Of a stretch of DNA of 64,000 nt, positions 36,482 to 47,389 are shown in pieces. The stretch is taken from the NCBI GenBank assembly GCA_958299035.1, contig CATQJL010000223.1:74727600-74791599 (forward strand). The letters run 5' to 3'. Positions within the stretch are counted from its first letter, which is position 1, and every line of letters begins with the position of its first letter. The notes under the pieces are model-generated. The model was given only the letters and a program-made list of their open reading frames with translations, searched no databases and was not told the DNA's origin. The DNA is from Cylicocyclus nassatus (lineage: Eukaryota > Nematoda > Chromadorea > Rhabditida > Strongylidae). A program made the translations under genes and the position numbers.

Positions 36482-37462
36482 TACCTAGCTCTAGATACAA
36501 AACAATTTTGTTCTTTCCCATGCCATAATGTTTCGACAGAATTTGCAACAACCATCGAACTTTAGAAGACCTTTATCAGATGCAGACTTGTCAGACACCA
36601 AGAAGTTCCCGACTTTTGTTACTCTCAAAAATGAATCATGTTTTTAGCAATAGTTTTACAAAACAGATGAAAGTCGGGAATTCGAAATATAAAATCTTTA
36701 ATTACCTAATACGACTTGTGCCTTCTGTAAAAGCGTGTTATGAATTTTATCCCCAAGACTTGAAGATTCAGGTACAAAAGCGTTCTTTGGAAAAAGGAGG
36801 AAAAATTACATTGAATAACACTTGAGTTGCTTGCCAATTGGATTCTTTAAGCTTTAAGTTGGTCATATATGGAATCGATTGATCACAAAATGATTTCAAA
36901 AATATTGAAAAGTTTGATATGGAGGAAAAAAGTTGCTTTGCATCCTATGGATTTTGCTATATCTATCCGCTACTTGGATTTCTTTAGGGAATTGTAAAAC
37001 TGTGAGAAAATAGCGGAAATAGACCAGAAAAACCATGAGAAGTTTTTAATAATGTTCTAAGAGGTCGTTGAATGTTGTTGTATGGCGCTTGTTGAATGCA
37101 ATAGAAAAATAATCATTTGAGACAGCATGAAAAACTACATCAAATAGTACCAAGATCTTCCAAAAACCTTTGCTCCGCTAAATGTGGTGCTTGCTTAAAA
37201 AGGCGAAAATACTTCCAAGACGACCTAATATTGTAAAAATTGCGCTCTCAAAAATTTCTAAAAATATTGTTTTAGAAGATTTCACTTTGCTTTGTTGCTC
37301 ATTGCTTGTTTTAAGATCGTTGAAATTTGTGAATATCATATTAGGTTGATACATAAGATTTGCGGTAAAAAATTGAAAAATTCATAGATTTGTAAGCTTC
37401 AACAAAAACTTTTACTTTGAATTATTTCAAATAAAGAAAAATTGCGTTCTCTAGGAATACTT
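36482..37462. other. No gene; lone mariner-like end
   Basis: TTAGGTTGATACATAAGATT at about 37343 resembles a mariner terminus, but no inverted partner is visible nearby. Only short frames, for example 36580-36825 (+), without a recognisable domain. Confidence 0.45.
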
Positions 37463-37658
37463 ACAAGGGAAGGATACTCGGTCGAAGTGGCCATTTGGAA
37501 TGAGCTGTATATCAGGAAACCGTCCTCCGTAAGGCAAACTCAAAACTACTTTCGCTAGGTGCCGAGCGGTTTTGTGGGGGGAGTTACAAGGCCATTTTCC
37601 TCCAGCGCAGCCAGCGCACCCAGTAATGAGCGAGGCGCTAGAATAACGCACCAGTGTG

Positions 37659-37725
37659 GCAGTGGCGCAGTGGCAACGCAGCGAACTACGAAGCAGATGA
37701 TCGAGGGTTCGAGTCCTGTTGCTGC
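37659..37725 (+). repeat. tRNA-like pol III module, left arm
   Basis: GCAGTGG...TTGCTGC form a 7-bp acceptor-like stem with G-U pairs. A box TGGCGCAGTGG (37663-37673) and a B box GGTTCGAGTCC matching the consensus (37706-37716). The anticodon arm is not well formed, so it is a SINE-type head rather than a tRNA. Confidence 0.65.
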
Positions 37726-38492
37726 TACTTTGTTTTGCAGTTCTGTAAAAAGTCTACTGGGTGACAGCAAACGAGAAATACTATTTCTAGGCAGTTCAAA
37801 CAAGCTATTTACTGCAAAAAAGTCACTATTTCTACAATAAGCCATAATCTTTTACAATATGTAAATCTGTGGAGGTTATGATGTCACAACAATGGGTTCA
37901 AATGATATATTAACATGTATGGAATACAACCACAAAATGCACAAAGCAGAAGAGCTTCTCGCAACGCGCGCACTACTTGCAAAATTGCAATCGATTCACA
38001 TCCCAGTTATTGGCTCTTGATCTGAACTTTACCTTGCATCATAGGGATTCCATCCTTAAGATCTTATCGCTCATTTACACACAATTTTGCTCGCCGTGAT
38101 TCAAAAATTTGCTTTCATACCCATGGATGCAGCCGGATACATTGACAACCACCCCGGCGAATTCGTGTCTCCTATTCAGTACTGTTTTTCACCGACTTTG
38201 ATAGACAATTGTGAAGCTGCTGATTGTCATCGTTTTATTTTATCCGATGTGCGCGCTGCGAGAAGCTCTTCTACTTTGAGCATTTTGTGGTTGTATTCCA
38301 TACATGTTAATATATCACTTGAATCCCTTGTTGTGACATCATAACCTCCACAGATTTACATATTTTGGAAGATTATAGTTTATTGCAGAAAGTGGCTTTT
38401 TTGCAGTAACTAGCTTGTTTCGACTGCCTAGAAATAGTACTTCTCGTTTGCTGTCACCCAATAGACTTTTTACAGAACTGCAAAACAAAATA

Positions 38493-38559
38493 GCAGCAAC
38501 AGGATTCGAACCTTCGATCACCTGCTTCGTAGTCCGCTGCGTTGCCACTGCGCCACTGC
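38493..38559 (-). repeat. tRNA-like pol III module, right arm
   Basis: Mirror copy of the module at 37659-37725 with A box and B box GGTTCGAATCC on the minus strand. A few substitutions separate the two arms. Confidence 0.65.
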
Positions 38560-38755
38560 CACACTGGTGCGTTATACTAGCGCCTCGCTCATTACTGGGT
38601 GCGCTGGCTGCGCTGGAGGAAAATGGCCTTGTAACTCCCCCCACAAAACCGCTCGGCACCAAGCGAAAGTAGTTTTGAGTTTGCCTTACGGAGGACGGTT
38701 TCCTAATATACAGCTCATTCCAAATGGCCACTTCGACCGAGTATCCTTCCCTTGT

Positions 38756-39280
38756 TAGAACTAATCATACTGATGCCACATCGCTAAGATACAAGCTTAT
38801 AGCACACAGTAATTGCTTCTTGAAATTAACCCGCTAGAATTTCTAAAATTTATCAAACTCTCGTCTTGATTTCACTTTTAATATTATGACATGCTCTTTC
38901 TTCCCGAAAGGAGTTCGTGCTGCGACATTCCTACAAACAGTTATAGTATCGGCTTTTTTGTCAACTCTAAGTCGGTAAGATCCCTAATGTTAATGACAAG
39001 ATGCAATTTGAGTGTTTGATTCCAAAATTTTGAGAAGCGTATGATGTACTTGGAAGAAAATTATTTCAACATTTCAAAATCAAATCATTCCATTTGTTGA
39101 GAAGATTTATTAATTTGATAGTGCTAAATTAACGTTTTAACGGCACCCCCCCCCTTCCGTCATCTTCTATTTAGTCATGGTTCTTTTCCATATCGTTCGG
39201 AAGCACACAAATGACGACACAATCGTGTTCATGTTATCGGGACAGGTTCATATAGTGGCCAGTGGGAGTGGTCATAGTTG
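38756..39280. other. No gene recognised
   Basis: AT-rich, with a C-run near 39147. I see nothing to annotate. Confidence 0.45.
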
Positions 39281-39284
39281 GAAT

Positions 39285-39450
39285 TGGATCTTCCTATTCG
39301 AATAATTCATTCAAATATTATAGTCGACTGTCCGAGAAAACCCAATTTTTCGATTATTCGAACAGCCGAGAAGTTTCGGAATACAGTTGGTCGAATAATC
39401 CAATGGTCGAACATTGCATTCGAACATTCGAAAAATGGAAATTCATTCGA
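39285..39450. repeat. Second ATTCGAATA-rich cluster
   Basis: Irregular copies of TATTCGAATA-like words resembling 26185-26560. The 137-codon frame across it (39262-39675) is probably incidental. Confidence 0.65.
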
Positions 39451-39479
39451 TGTTGCTTGGTTATTAGTTATTCAGATAG

Positions 39480-41209
39480 TGTGTATTGGGCTAAATTAGA
39501 TTATTTGAAGCGCAGAAGGAAAAAAGTTTATACGGATGGTACTTACATAAATTGGAAGTATAGTTGCTCTTTGATTCGACGGAAAGCAAGGATTCAAGGT
39601 CTAATCGGGCTAATCAGTACCCCCCCCCCCCCTTCCCCACTGCCCGTAAGCGTAGTGTCAATTAAACTGTGTTGACCCCCTCAAAAGAGCTCCTTAGTTG
39701 AACTTAAATTCGTCTACCCTCTCATGCTTCAGGAAGGCATGTTCAACTGTAAGAAGCTGTCTAGTCATATCGCGGTCATTTCGCCTCGCTACTAAGAAGC
39801 TCTTCTGAGGTAAGTTGAAATTGAGACGTAAATCAGCTGACGGAGATATTGTGCAGAAACGCAGATCAGACGAAAAATCTGCAAGCAACTTACGCGGCAC
39901 CCAGTCTCAGGTTCTTTTGGAGTGCAAAAACGCGTAAAAATGCACAATGCTGGGGCTCAAGGCGAGTGATAAACAGCTAATCGCAAACAAGAGAATAAGA
40001 AATTGAAAAGTGATGCTCGAGGTGAAAACTATCCTTTTATTCATTTTCATCTTTCGTAATGTTTTATTGGAAAATATTGAATAATTATTAGATCTTTTAT
40101 TATTCCATTAGATAAACGAATTTTTCGATAGCGATTATCATCGATTTTTCGATAGCTGTCTTGCCACAAGTCGCCCTTATCGAGATTAAAGGCACAGTAT
40201 ACCGCGTAGGTCTCAAGCATTGGACAAACTTCACCCGATTGCAGTCACGACGCATTCTGGCATTTGTCAGATGTCTTCACTTGCAGACGACAAATGCATA
40301 ATGTGAATAACTTTTGCAGACTGATAAAAATGCAGTCTTCAGTACATTCAGAATTGTTACGATAACTTTAAAAAGTTGAGGTCTTTTAATTCGTTGCGAC
40401 TGAAACCACCTGAAGTATGCCCGAGGCCCGAGAAACCGTGAGCCCGCCTTGCAAAATTGTGTTGAGGTGGAATTGCGGGTCAAACTCTTGAAAAGCTCGT
40501 AGAAAAATAATTCTCTTAAAGGCTAGAAGAAATAGTGCCTTCGGTACTCCTACTATAGCGCTACGGTAACCCTTATGCTCTTTAGTAAAATGAAAGCTGA
40601 GGAATGTTTTTCTTACGGGGACAATTGATCAAGGAGGTTCGTTTTCCAAATGGCAAATTTTCATTTCATGCTTTTTAGAGTTTTGTTTCTTTTACAATAT
40701 CGGTTTCTGAACGCACGATCTTTTATAGACGAGCTTTCGCATATATCGCGACTGAAATAAACATTATCAAGGGTTTTTTGAAATCGGCGAAATCATCATC
40801 AAGGCAAGCATGGAGAAATGAGATTTTCATTTATCTGGAATAACATATGTTCTTTCGTGGTAGTGTGGTGCCTTTTAGATTTGATAGAATTTGTCAATGT
40901 CAAGATTACTTCCAATATCACTGCATGGTAGTTTTTGAAATGTTCTTCAAGAGTGTAAAGTTGACTTTGTTCACTTTTTCCCTCTTCGGAAGTTATTTAA
41001 CAAAATTCTCAAAATCCGCATATGTTTCTACATAGTCTCATTGATTTCTTAGCAGATGCAAAATTCTCTGGATTAATGCCTTTTTGCAAATGTAACTCTT
41101 CACACTTTGCAGATCTGCTGGTCCTTGTACAACTTTATTCAAAATGCTCGCCTTCTGTTGCTGTCTCCGGCTTCCCAACAAATTTCAAAACTTCACTTTT
41201 CTCATTCAG
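39480..41209. other. No gene recognised
   Basis: A C-run lies at 39621-39632. Short frames occur throughout, without clear splice-supported coding sequence. Upstream exons of the candidate exon at 41210 would be expected here, but I could not define any. Confidence 0.4.
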
Positions 41210-41312
41210 GATGTGACTGGCGTTCAATCCCTTGTCGCTGCGATGCGAGTCGATCCGGGATCGCGGCACGGTTTAGAATTGAGCAAGAAATCAAGAAAGA
41301 TAGTGCTGTTAG
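41210..41312 (+). CDS. Candidate orphan internal exon
   Basis: The acceptor TTTTCTCATTCAG precedes a 103-nt open stretch and the donor is TTAG|GTGAAC. It reads DVTGVQSLVAAMRVDPGSRH and continues GLELSKKSRKIVLL, composition unlike the surrounding low-complexity frames. In phase 0, out phase 1. I do not recognise the family and could not find partner exons, so it may be a gene remnant. Confidence 0.35.
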
Positions 41313-41786
41313 GTGAACAGACCGCGGGGGTCAGCAACTGCAAACGAAAGAGATTAGCGTACAGTGAAAAGAATTTTGACTTTTTTATACCGGAAAATTT
41401 GTAGAAAAACAGACAAAAGTCCCATTGGTTGCAGAAGTTCTTTCCAACAGAAATAAACAGCTCTCTTTTGCAAAAATCCGAAACCATTCTAAGATTCCTG
41501 TTTCTGAAGTAGTTTTGAGACAAGGTAAAGTTTATATTATTTAACGAGCTATAAAAAAAAGTGACAGGCAAATAATATAGGAGCCGACTAGATACAGGCT
41601 GTAGTGCAATTCATGACAAAAATTTCTTGTTGTCGAGATTGGAAGGCCCCGATGAGAGTTTGTCCGGATGACTATCTTTTTAGCAAGAATTTGAGGTTCG
41701 GGGGATTGTGGTGTATACTCCCTGACTATGCCGGTGAGCTGCAATCTAAAGACTTTATGTTTTTCAAGGTTTTTATGAGGAAAGCT

Positions 41787-42231
41787 ACCTAACTTAGCTC
41801 GGCCTTTTGGCAAGGAGCATATATGTTCTGAATCAGCTTTAAACGCTGATTTCAAATGTGCTATTCCTAGCTGCCGAGCACCATTCCGAAGCGAGTTATG
41901 GACTTTTTCTTTTTCAAAATTGGCATACTACTTAGCATGGGAAGAAAGGCCGCCTGTAAACAAAAATCCAAGAAAAAGGTGCTGAAATATCAAAATAACA
42001 AAAATCCAATCTTTTCTCTTCAAATAGAAGCTCAACGCAATGTATTAGCGCTTAGGTGATGATACCGTGACGTTCAGTGAGTCGATAAGTGCCAAATTCG
42101 CGCAGAAAAGTCCATAACTCGCTTTGGAATGGTGCGCGGCAGCTAAAACTACAATATTTGGGATCAGCGTTTGGAGCTGATTCAGAATGTACATACATGT
42201 CCCTTGCCAAAGGCCGAGATAAGCTAGGTAC
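41787..42231. mobile_element. Foldback MITE
   Basis: The left arm 41787 to about 41910 (ACCTAACTTAGCTCGGCC, then GAATCAGCTTTAAACGCTGA) is inverted at about 42090-42231 (GGTACCTAGCTTATCTCGG read on the minus strand). The inner part shares the GCGTT(T)AACGCTGATTC word with the MITE at 45519. No coding frame. Confidence 0.7.
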
Positions 42232-42240
42232 CTTCCCTCG

Positions 42241-42948
42241 TAAGTAGTGGTGCAAAAGTTCTGTCGTTTCATTTTTGAAAAATCATAACTTTGCGCTGTC
42301 ACAACGGATTTACTTCTTTATAATTTTGTTAGAAAGAGTAAATCTTTCGCTTTCGAATGCTGTTTTGCAGAGCTTGCGCTTCACACTGGGTGCGGAGATA
42401 AAAATGGAAAACTAAGAGCATGTAAACTTTGACCATTTTAAGTTAGGTCACCAAAAATCGGGAACGCTGCAGAAAAATCTGAAACCGTCGGCACATATCT
42501 TTTTTGGCCTACCCTTTGCATCTGTGAAAAATTTATGCTGTTTGGACGTCTTTGTGAGAAGTTATGAATATCGAGTTTACTATGGAAAACGCCAAAATTA
42601 ATTAATTTGTCAATTTGCGCGAAAATCATAACTTCTCACAGAGACGTCCAAACAGCACAAACTTTTCACAGATGCAAAGGGTGGGCCAAAAAAGATATGT
42701 ACCGACGGTTTCAGATTTTTCTGCAGCGTTCCCGATTTTTGGTGATAACTTAAAATGGTCAAGTTTATATGGTCTTAGTCTTCCATTTTTATCTCCGCAC
42801 CCAGTGTGAAACGCAAGCTCTGCAAAACAGCATTCGAAAGCGAAAGATTTACTTTTTCTAACAAAATTATAAAGAAGTAAATTCGTTGCGATAACGCAAG
42901 GATATGATTTTTCAAATATGAAACGACAAAACTTTTGCACCAACCTAA
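42241..42948. mobile_element. Palindromic mariner-ended element
   Basis: The two halves (about 42241-42580 and 42610-42948) are inverted copies around a short centre. The right end, inverted, reads TTAGGTTGGTGCAAAAGTTT next to TA; the left end is degenerate (TAAGTAGTGGTGC). A word starting ACTTCTCACA with CGTCCAAACAGCA occurs in both halves. It abuts the preceding foldback. Confidence 0.75.
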
Positions 42949-43194
42949 TATTTTCTCACCTCAGCACCTGCTTCGTCCCAGTGAAGGAGACCGGTCCCAA
43001 TTTTTGCTTCGTTGTTCGCATTATGGTACATGATAATGAAATGATATTTGTCAAAAAAAGTACTTGAAAACATTTTACACTATGTTAAAATTTACACAGA
43101 TAAATTTAGAAAATTTAAAATCAAAAAATTGAAGAATTGTTAAGATTAGATTTTAAAAAAATTGAAGCTAAAAAATTGAAATTTTAATTTTTTT

Positions 43195-43215
43195 CAATTC
43201 CCCCCCCCCCCCCGG
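43195..43215. repeat. Poly-C run
   Basis: About 13 consecutive C. Similar runs occur near 820, 23441, 23680, 39147, 39621 and 52722, and a G-run near 27020. Confidence 0.9.
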
Positions 43216-43299
43216 TCGACGTCGGAAATTTTTGGACACCCTTCACTTTTAAGGGTCAAAAACAGCCGAGACCCCCTTCACTTTGGAGGGTAGCCATCC

Positions 43300-44009
43300 C
43301 AGACCATCGCACTTATGGCCTCAAGGAAAGACCGGTACTATGGGTTTTTATAGACGCAAGCAAACTAGCAATAGCAAGCTGCGCGTATCTACAATTTCCA
43401 ACAAGGAGATATACAAGCAGTATATTATGCGGTAAAGTGCGGTAAAGTGACACTCACTTTTAAAGCAACTCCGCAGACAACTCCTAGATTTGTGCTGCTT
43501 GATTGGTAGCATTACGTTTAGCTGATACAATTTTGCAAAAACTGACGATTGCGGAAATAGTCAGCGATAGCGAGATAACTCTACACTGGTTAACATCATC
43601 CCGCACGTTATCGATATTTGTGACAGATCAAAAAAACAGAATCATCAAAATAAAGTCGCAAATCGAGGCAAAGAACATATCAGTTACCTTCCTACATGTA
43701 TCTACAGCGTACAATCTAGCTGACAAAGGCACCAGAGGGTTGATCACGTCCGAAATTAACGAGAGTGCCTGGATCCGAGGCCCGCAATGGTTAAACGACA
43801 ACCCTCAAAGATGGCCTCTGAAAAATATAAACTGTTTTAACGATTTTAATGACGATGAACAGCTCAATTTTGTTGAAATAACAGATGAAACTATTTTAGC
43901 TCCTGTTCTCACCGAAACGGACGTAACTGCTGATAAATTATTCAGCCTAGAACGCTTCTCCAAGCTCAGTAGATTACAGAAACAACAAGCTTCTAATCAG
44001 ATGGGCTAA
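43300..44009 (+). pseudogene. BEL/Pao pol: RNase H and linker region
   Basis: A continuous 168-codon frame from 43503, with related sequence upstream in another frame (VLWVFIDASKLAIASCAYLQ near 43338-43400, an RNase H start). Motifs: SDSEITLHWL, FLHVSTAYNLADKGTRGL and WIRGPQWLNDNPQRWP, all typical of BEL/Pao RNase H and the stretch ahead of integrase. It is cut off at 44009; the integrase resumes at about 47.3 kb after inserted elements. Confidence 0.8.
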
Positions 44010-44017
44010 TGCTACAA

Positions 44018-44082
44018 ACAGTCATCGTGCAACACAATTACGACTTCGCATCGAAGTCGTAATTGTGTTGTTCTATGACTGT
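44018..44082. repeat. Long near-perfect hairpin
   Basis: CAACACAATTACGACTTCG (44030-44048) pairs perfectly with 44052-44070 around a 3-nt loop. ACAGTCAT/ATGACTGT adds 8 bp outside 4-nt internal loops. It sits directly at the end of the BEL pol frame. Confidence 0.9.
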
Positions 44083-44148
44083 GTGTTGTTCGCATCATTT
44101 TAGCAATGGTGACCAAATATAATAGTTGCGAAAGATATCGCAGCTAGT

Positions 44149-45115
44149 GGGGTGGCGGACTTTATGAACGATAGCGCGCTCAAGCAGGCATGTGTCAATA
44201 AGGTGCGCACCGTTAGCCCCGCCTATCGCTAAATGGACGAGTTTTCTGCACTGGAGCTTTAGCACTGGTTAACGACCATGTTTTTCTGAATCAACAAGCT
44301 AATTATGTGTTGATCATGAAGTTCAAGAGTTTTGCTGATTTACCTATAAATGACCGCGTTCCTGTCTGTCCTAATTTGGGGTGTGAAACAATCTAGAATA
44401 CCTCAGGCTTTATTGTCAGAGTGACCTCACATCATACGGCAAGTTCATACGCAATTTCTCTCGATTTACAAATCGAAATGTATTGAAAGTAGCAGTTTTG
44501 GAACCAAAACAAAAGCATTTGTTTCTTGAAGCAGATTTACAAAATTACAAGTGAAGTGTGATTTTCCTGAATTCTGAAAAAAGTTTTTGTGTGGCTGCAT
44601 ATTTGCAAGGCCAGTGACTTCTAAATGTGCGAAACATTATCAAATGTAATGATGTATGCAGTCATATTCTTACACTTTTGACAAAAAAGATGATTGGCTA
44701 TTGGACAAGTGGATTTTTTTTGAACGAAACTTGATGTACGATAAAATATTCAATATATTGTAGCAGATGCAAATAAAGTCGAAACAAATTTTTCTCATAT
44801 TCCCTCAAGGGAAATTCGATTTGGACCCTTACTGGGAACAAAAAATTGAAATGGATTAAAAAAGAGCTTGCGAAAGAATTTGAAATGAAGGATGATTGTG
44901 AAAGCTGATTTTCAAATTGATTGTAATTTTTGAAATCTACTTATAAATTTCGAATTACAAACAACTGAGGAAGCGTGAATGAAACATTAGCGAGTTTTCC
45001 AATGGTTGAATCGCATTCCTAGGCTAATTAACAAGGAGGCGGAGCGATCAGCGCACCGCGTACGGTACCTAGGTGGCGGCTAGCACATGCTATCGTTCAT
45101 AAAGTCATACACCCC
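44149..45115. mobile_element. TIR element inserted in BEL pol
   Basis: The left end GGGGTGGCGGACTTTATGAA (to 44175) and the inverted right end GGGGTGTATGACTTTATGAA share about 27 bp with a few mismatches. The subterminal GC-rich blocks also resemble each other. The target duplication is unclear (TAGT-like). A 967-bp element without a clear transposase; superfamily not assigned. Confidence 0.6.
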
Positions 45116-45218
45116 AGTTAGTAAGATCATAATTTTTTGCACAAGAACACAGAGATACAGTGCTGGCCATAATAATATAGACATTCTAGAAATCGTCGTA
45201 ATTTTCGCTCTTGTCAAT

Positions 45219-45307
45219 GATTCTGTTGTAACTTTGGTGTATTGTACGCCATACTAACTGCCAGATTCTGTTGTAACTTTGGTGTATTGTACGCATACTA
45301 ACTGCCA
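45219..45307. repeat. 45-bp tandem duplication
   Basis: Units 45219-45263 and 45264-45307 begin GATTCTGTTGTAACTTTGG and differ by one deleted base. Only the left arm has it; the right arm has one copy. Confidence 0.9.
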
Positions 45308-45518
45308 CAACTCCTCAAAACCTCTTCCAGTCTTGTTGAGTTTGAACGGAGAAAAGTGGAAAGATTCGAAAAAGCCCTTAATGAAAGCTGAACAAAATTA
45401 TAAAGACACCTGGTTTCTCTAATAACTATCGCATTTGTTAACTCTCAAGTTTTATTGTACAGTTTACATCCTAAAATATGAAACATTTGCAGCACATACG
45501 GCCAGTCATCCTACTCAC

Positions 45519-45630
45519 AGGGAGGTCCGACTAGTCGAAGTGGCCTTTTTGAATGAGTTATATACTGTTTTGAAGAGCGTTAAACGCTGATTCTGAATAT
45601 GATCCACTTCGACTAATCAGACCTCCCGTG
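45519..45630. mobile_element. 112-bp MITE nested in a Tc1-like arm
   Basis: The ends CAGGGAGGTCCGACTAGTCG and (inverted) CACGGGAGGTCTGATTAGTC are flanked by TCA on both sides. The opposite arm of the Tc1-like element retains the empty site (TCTCAAATAGAATCG), showing a clean insertion. Confidence 0.8.
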
Positions 45631-46964
45631 TCAGGTAAAAGCGATCACTGCAATTTTTGCTTTTTAAAGCATCAAAAGCAATCTGTTTCAAGAAACAGCT
45701 GGTTTAAGGAGTTTTCAAGGTCTTGTTTATTTCAAATGATACTTATAAAATCTACTGAGCCTTTTTGGTAAATGAGGTGAAGAGCGCTCTCATAAACTCT
45801 GCGTAGTCGCTGATGTTGACGGACAAACTCCAACCTCACCCTGGGGTCGACTTTTGCATCACAAAACATTTTCAAACAACAGAAAATACTGTAATGCAGC
45901 TATTACGAGAGCCATACAACAGTGAACTTGTGTGCAGGAGTAGGAAAAAATTCCGGCATTGAGCACTCCGGTTCAGCCCGCAGTTGACATCCACTGAATG
46001 TTGAGTGGAGCACCCTGCACAACCAAAGCCAACTCAGACCACGAGATACAAACAGGAGACGCTTAAAACTTCAAAATTTCAGCTAATCTCATTCGTCGGG
46101 TGAAATATGACATGAAATACAAAGGGAAACAAGGAGATCTAGGGTCATATCGAATCTTCTGCTCGCAGGGAATTTTCGTGAAAACTTTTTCAGAACTAAA
46201 TCGCAACTGCATCACTAGAGAAAACCAGAATTTGTTGCAAAAGCTGCATCACCATCTAAGCAATGAAATAAATCAAATACAGCGCTTTATGAACATTGTA
46301 AACAGAGTTTTGTGGAGTAAAGGCATGACAACCCTATGGTGAGGTTAGAGTCTGTCCGTCAAAATCAGCGATTACGTAGAGTTTATGAAAGCGCTCCTCA
46401 CTTCATCTATCAATAGATTTCAGGACTATCATTTGAAATAAACAAGGTTTTGAAAACTCGTCAAACCAGCTCCTTGTTAAAGCAAATTGACTTTTGATGC
46501 TTTTGAAAGCAAAAAATGCAGTGATCGATTCTATTTGAGAAGGATGACAGGCCGTAGGCGCTGCAAATGTTTCATATTTCAGGATGTAATTGTAGATAAA
46601 ATTTGAGAGACAACGAACGCGATAGTGATTAGAAAAACCAGGTGTACTTATAATTTTGTCCAGCTTTCACTGAGGGCTTTTTCGAATTTTTCATTTTTCT
46701 TCGTTCAAACTCAACAAGACTGGAAGAGGTTTTGATGAATTTAGCAGTTAACATGCGCACAATACAACAAAGTTACAACAGAATCATTGACAAGAGCGAA
46801 AATTACGATGATTTCTAGAGTGTCTTTATAATTATGGCCAGCACTGTATAAACATAAATATTCTCCAGAAATATTTTGCTATCGAGAAGGTGATACGCGA
46901 TGAAAACAGATTAATCCGCTCCGAGTCTAGACTACAGAATGCAGCGCTTCCATTTGACATAAAA

Positions 46965-47280
46965 TCTCTATATATATAAGTCAAAAATTGTCCGTTTGGA
47001 GGGTATGTGAGTTATAGAAACGCGCGCCGCTCAACCGATTGGGCTGAAAGTTTGTACACAGATATTTTCGATCCCGAAGACGGTTTTAGGCTACTTTTTG
47101 CGGCGATTCGTAGGGTCCTTCTATTGATTTGTTGATTTGTTTACGTTTTTAAGGAATTGAAGAGTTATCATGTTTAATCAAGCATTTTGCCATAGTCATG
47201 TAAAGGAGGGCGGTGAAGCTCATTTTCACCTCAAGATCACGAGATGCGGTTTCGACGCGGATGTCCCAGGGTAAGTCATC
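46965..47280 (+). mobile_element. Possible Helitron 5' end
   Basis: TCTCTATATATATAAGTC after an A, followed by CGCGCGCCGCTCAACCGATT and GGGCTGAAAGTTT, resembles Helitron 5' ends. No 3' CTRR hairpin end could be fixed before the BEL sequence resumes. Confidence 0.4.
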
Positions 47281-47389
47281 CATAACATATAGGGAGAGGG
47301 GGGCTTGCACTGCAGGTGAACGGAACAAGGCCCGGACTGGACCGGGGAAGCCAACTAGTTTACGATATTATTACCAAACAACTCAGCAA

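Larger units (their letters stand above)
37463..38755. mobile_element. 1.29-kb foldback element with tRNA-like modules
   Basis: The left arm (37463 to about 37975) is the inverted complement of the right arm (about 38240-38755) around a unique core of roughly 250 bp. The ends read ACAAGGGAAGGATACTCGGT. Each arm contains one tRNA-like module, so the modules diverge in orientation. The terminal CGAAGTGGCCATTTGGAATG resembles the short MITE at 45519. The frames seen on both arms (for example 37559-37840 and 38339-38731) are mirror copies and probably not genes. Confidence 0.8.
45158..46846. mobile_element. Tc1-like element with long inverted arms
   Basis: The ends CAGTGCTGGCCATAATAATA and (inverted) CAGTGCTGGCCATAATTATA are flanked by TA (45156-45157, 46847-46848). 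The arms are about 500-690 bp (to about 45845 and from about 46335). No transposase; the 80-codon frame at 46100-46342 is unrecognised. The terminus is closest to the classic Tc1 CAGTGCTGGCCAAAA type. Confidence 0.8.

Noticed and set aside
37559..38731. Pairs of 85-130-codon frames on both strands
   Set aside because: They are mirror images created by the inverted arms of a foldback element and include the tRNA-like module.
44380..44990. Possible retroelement RT-like residues inside the TIR element
   Set aside because: Only scattered words resembling RT/RNase H with many stops; too weak to call.
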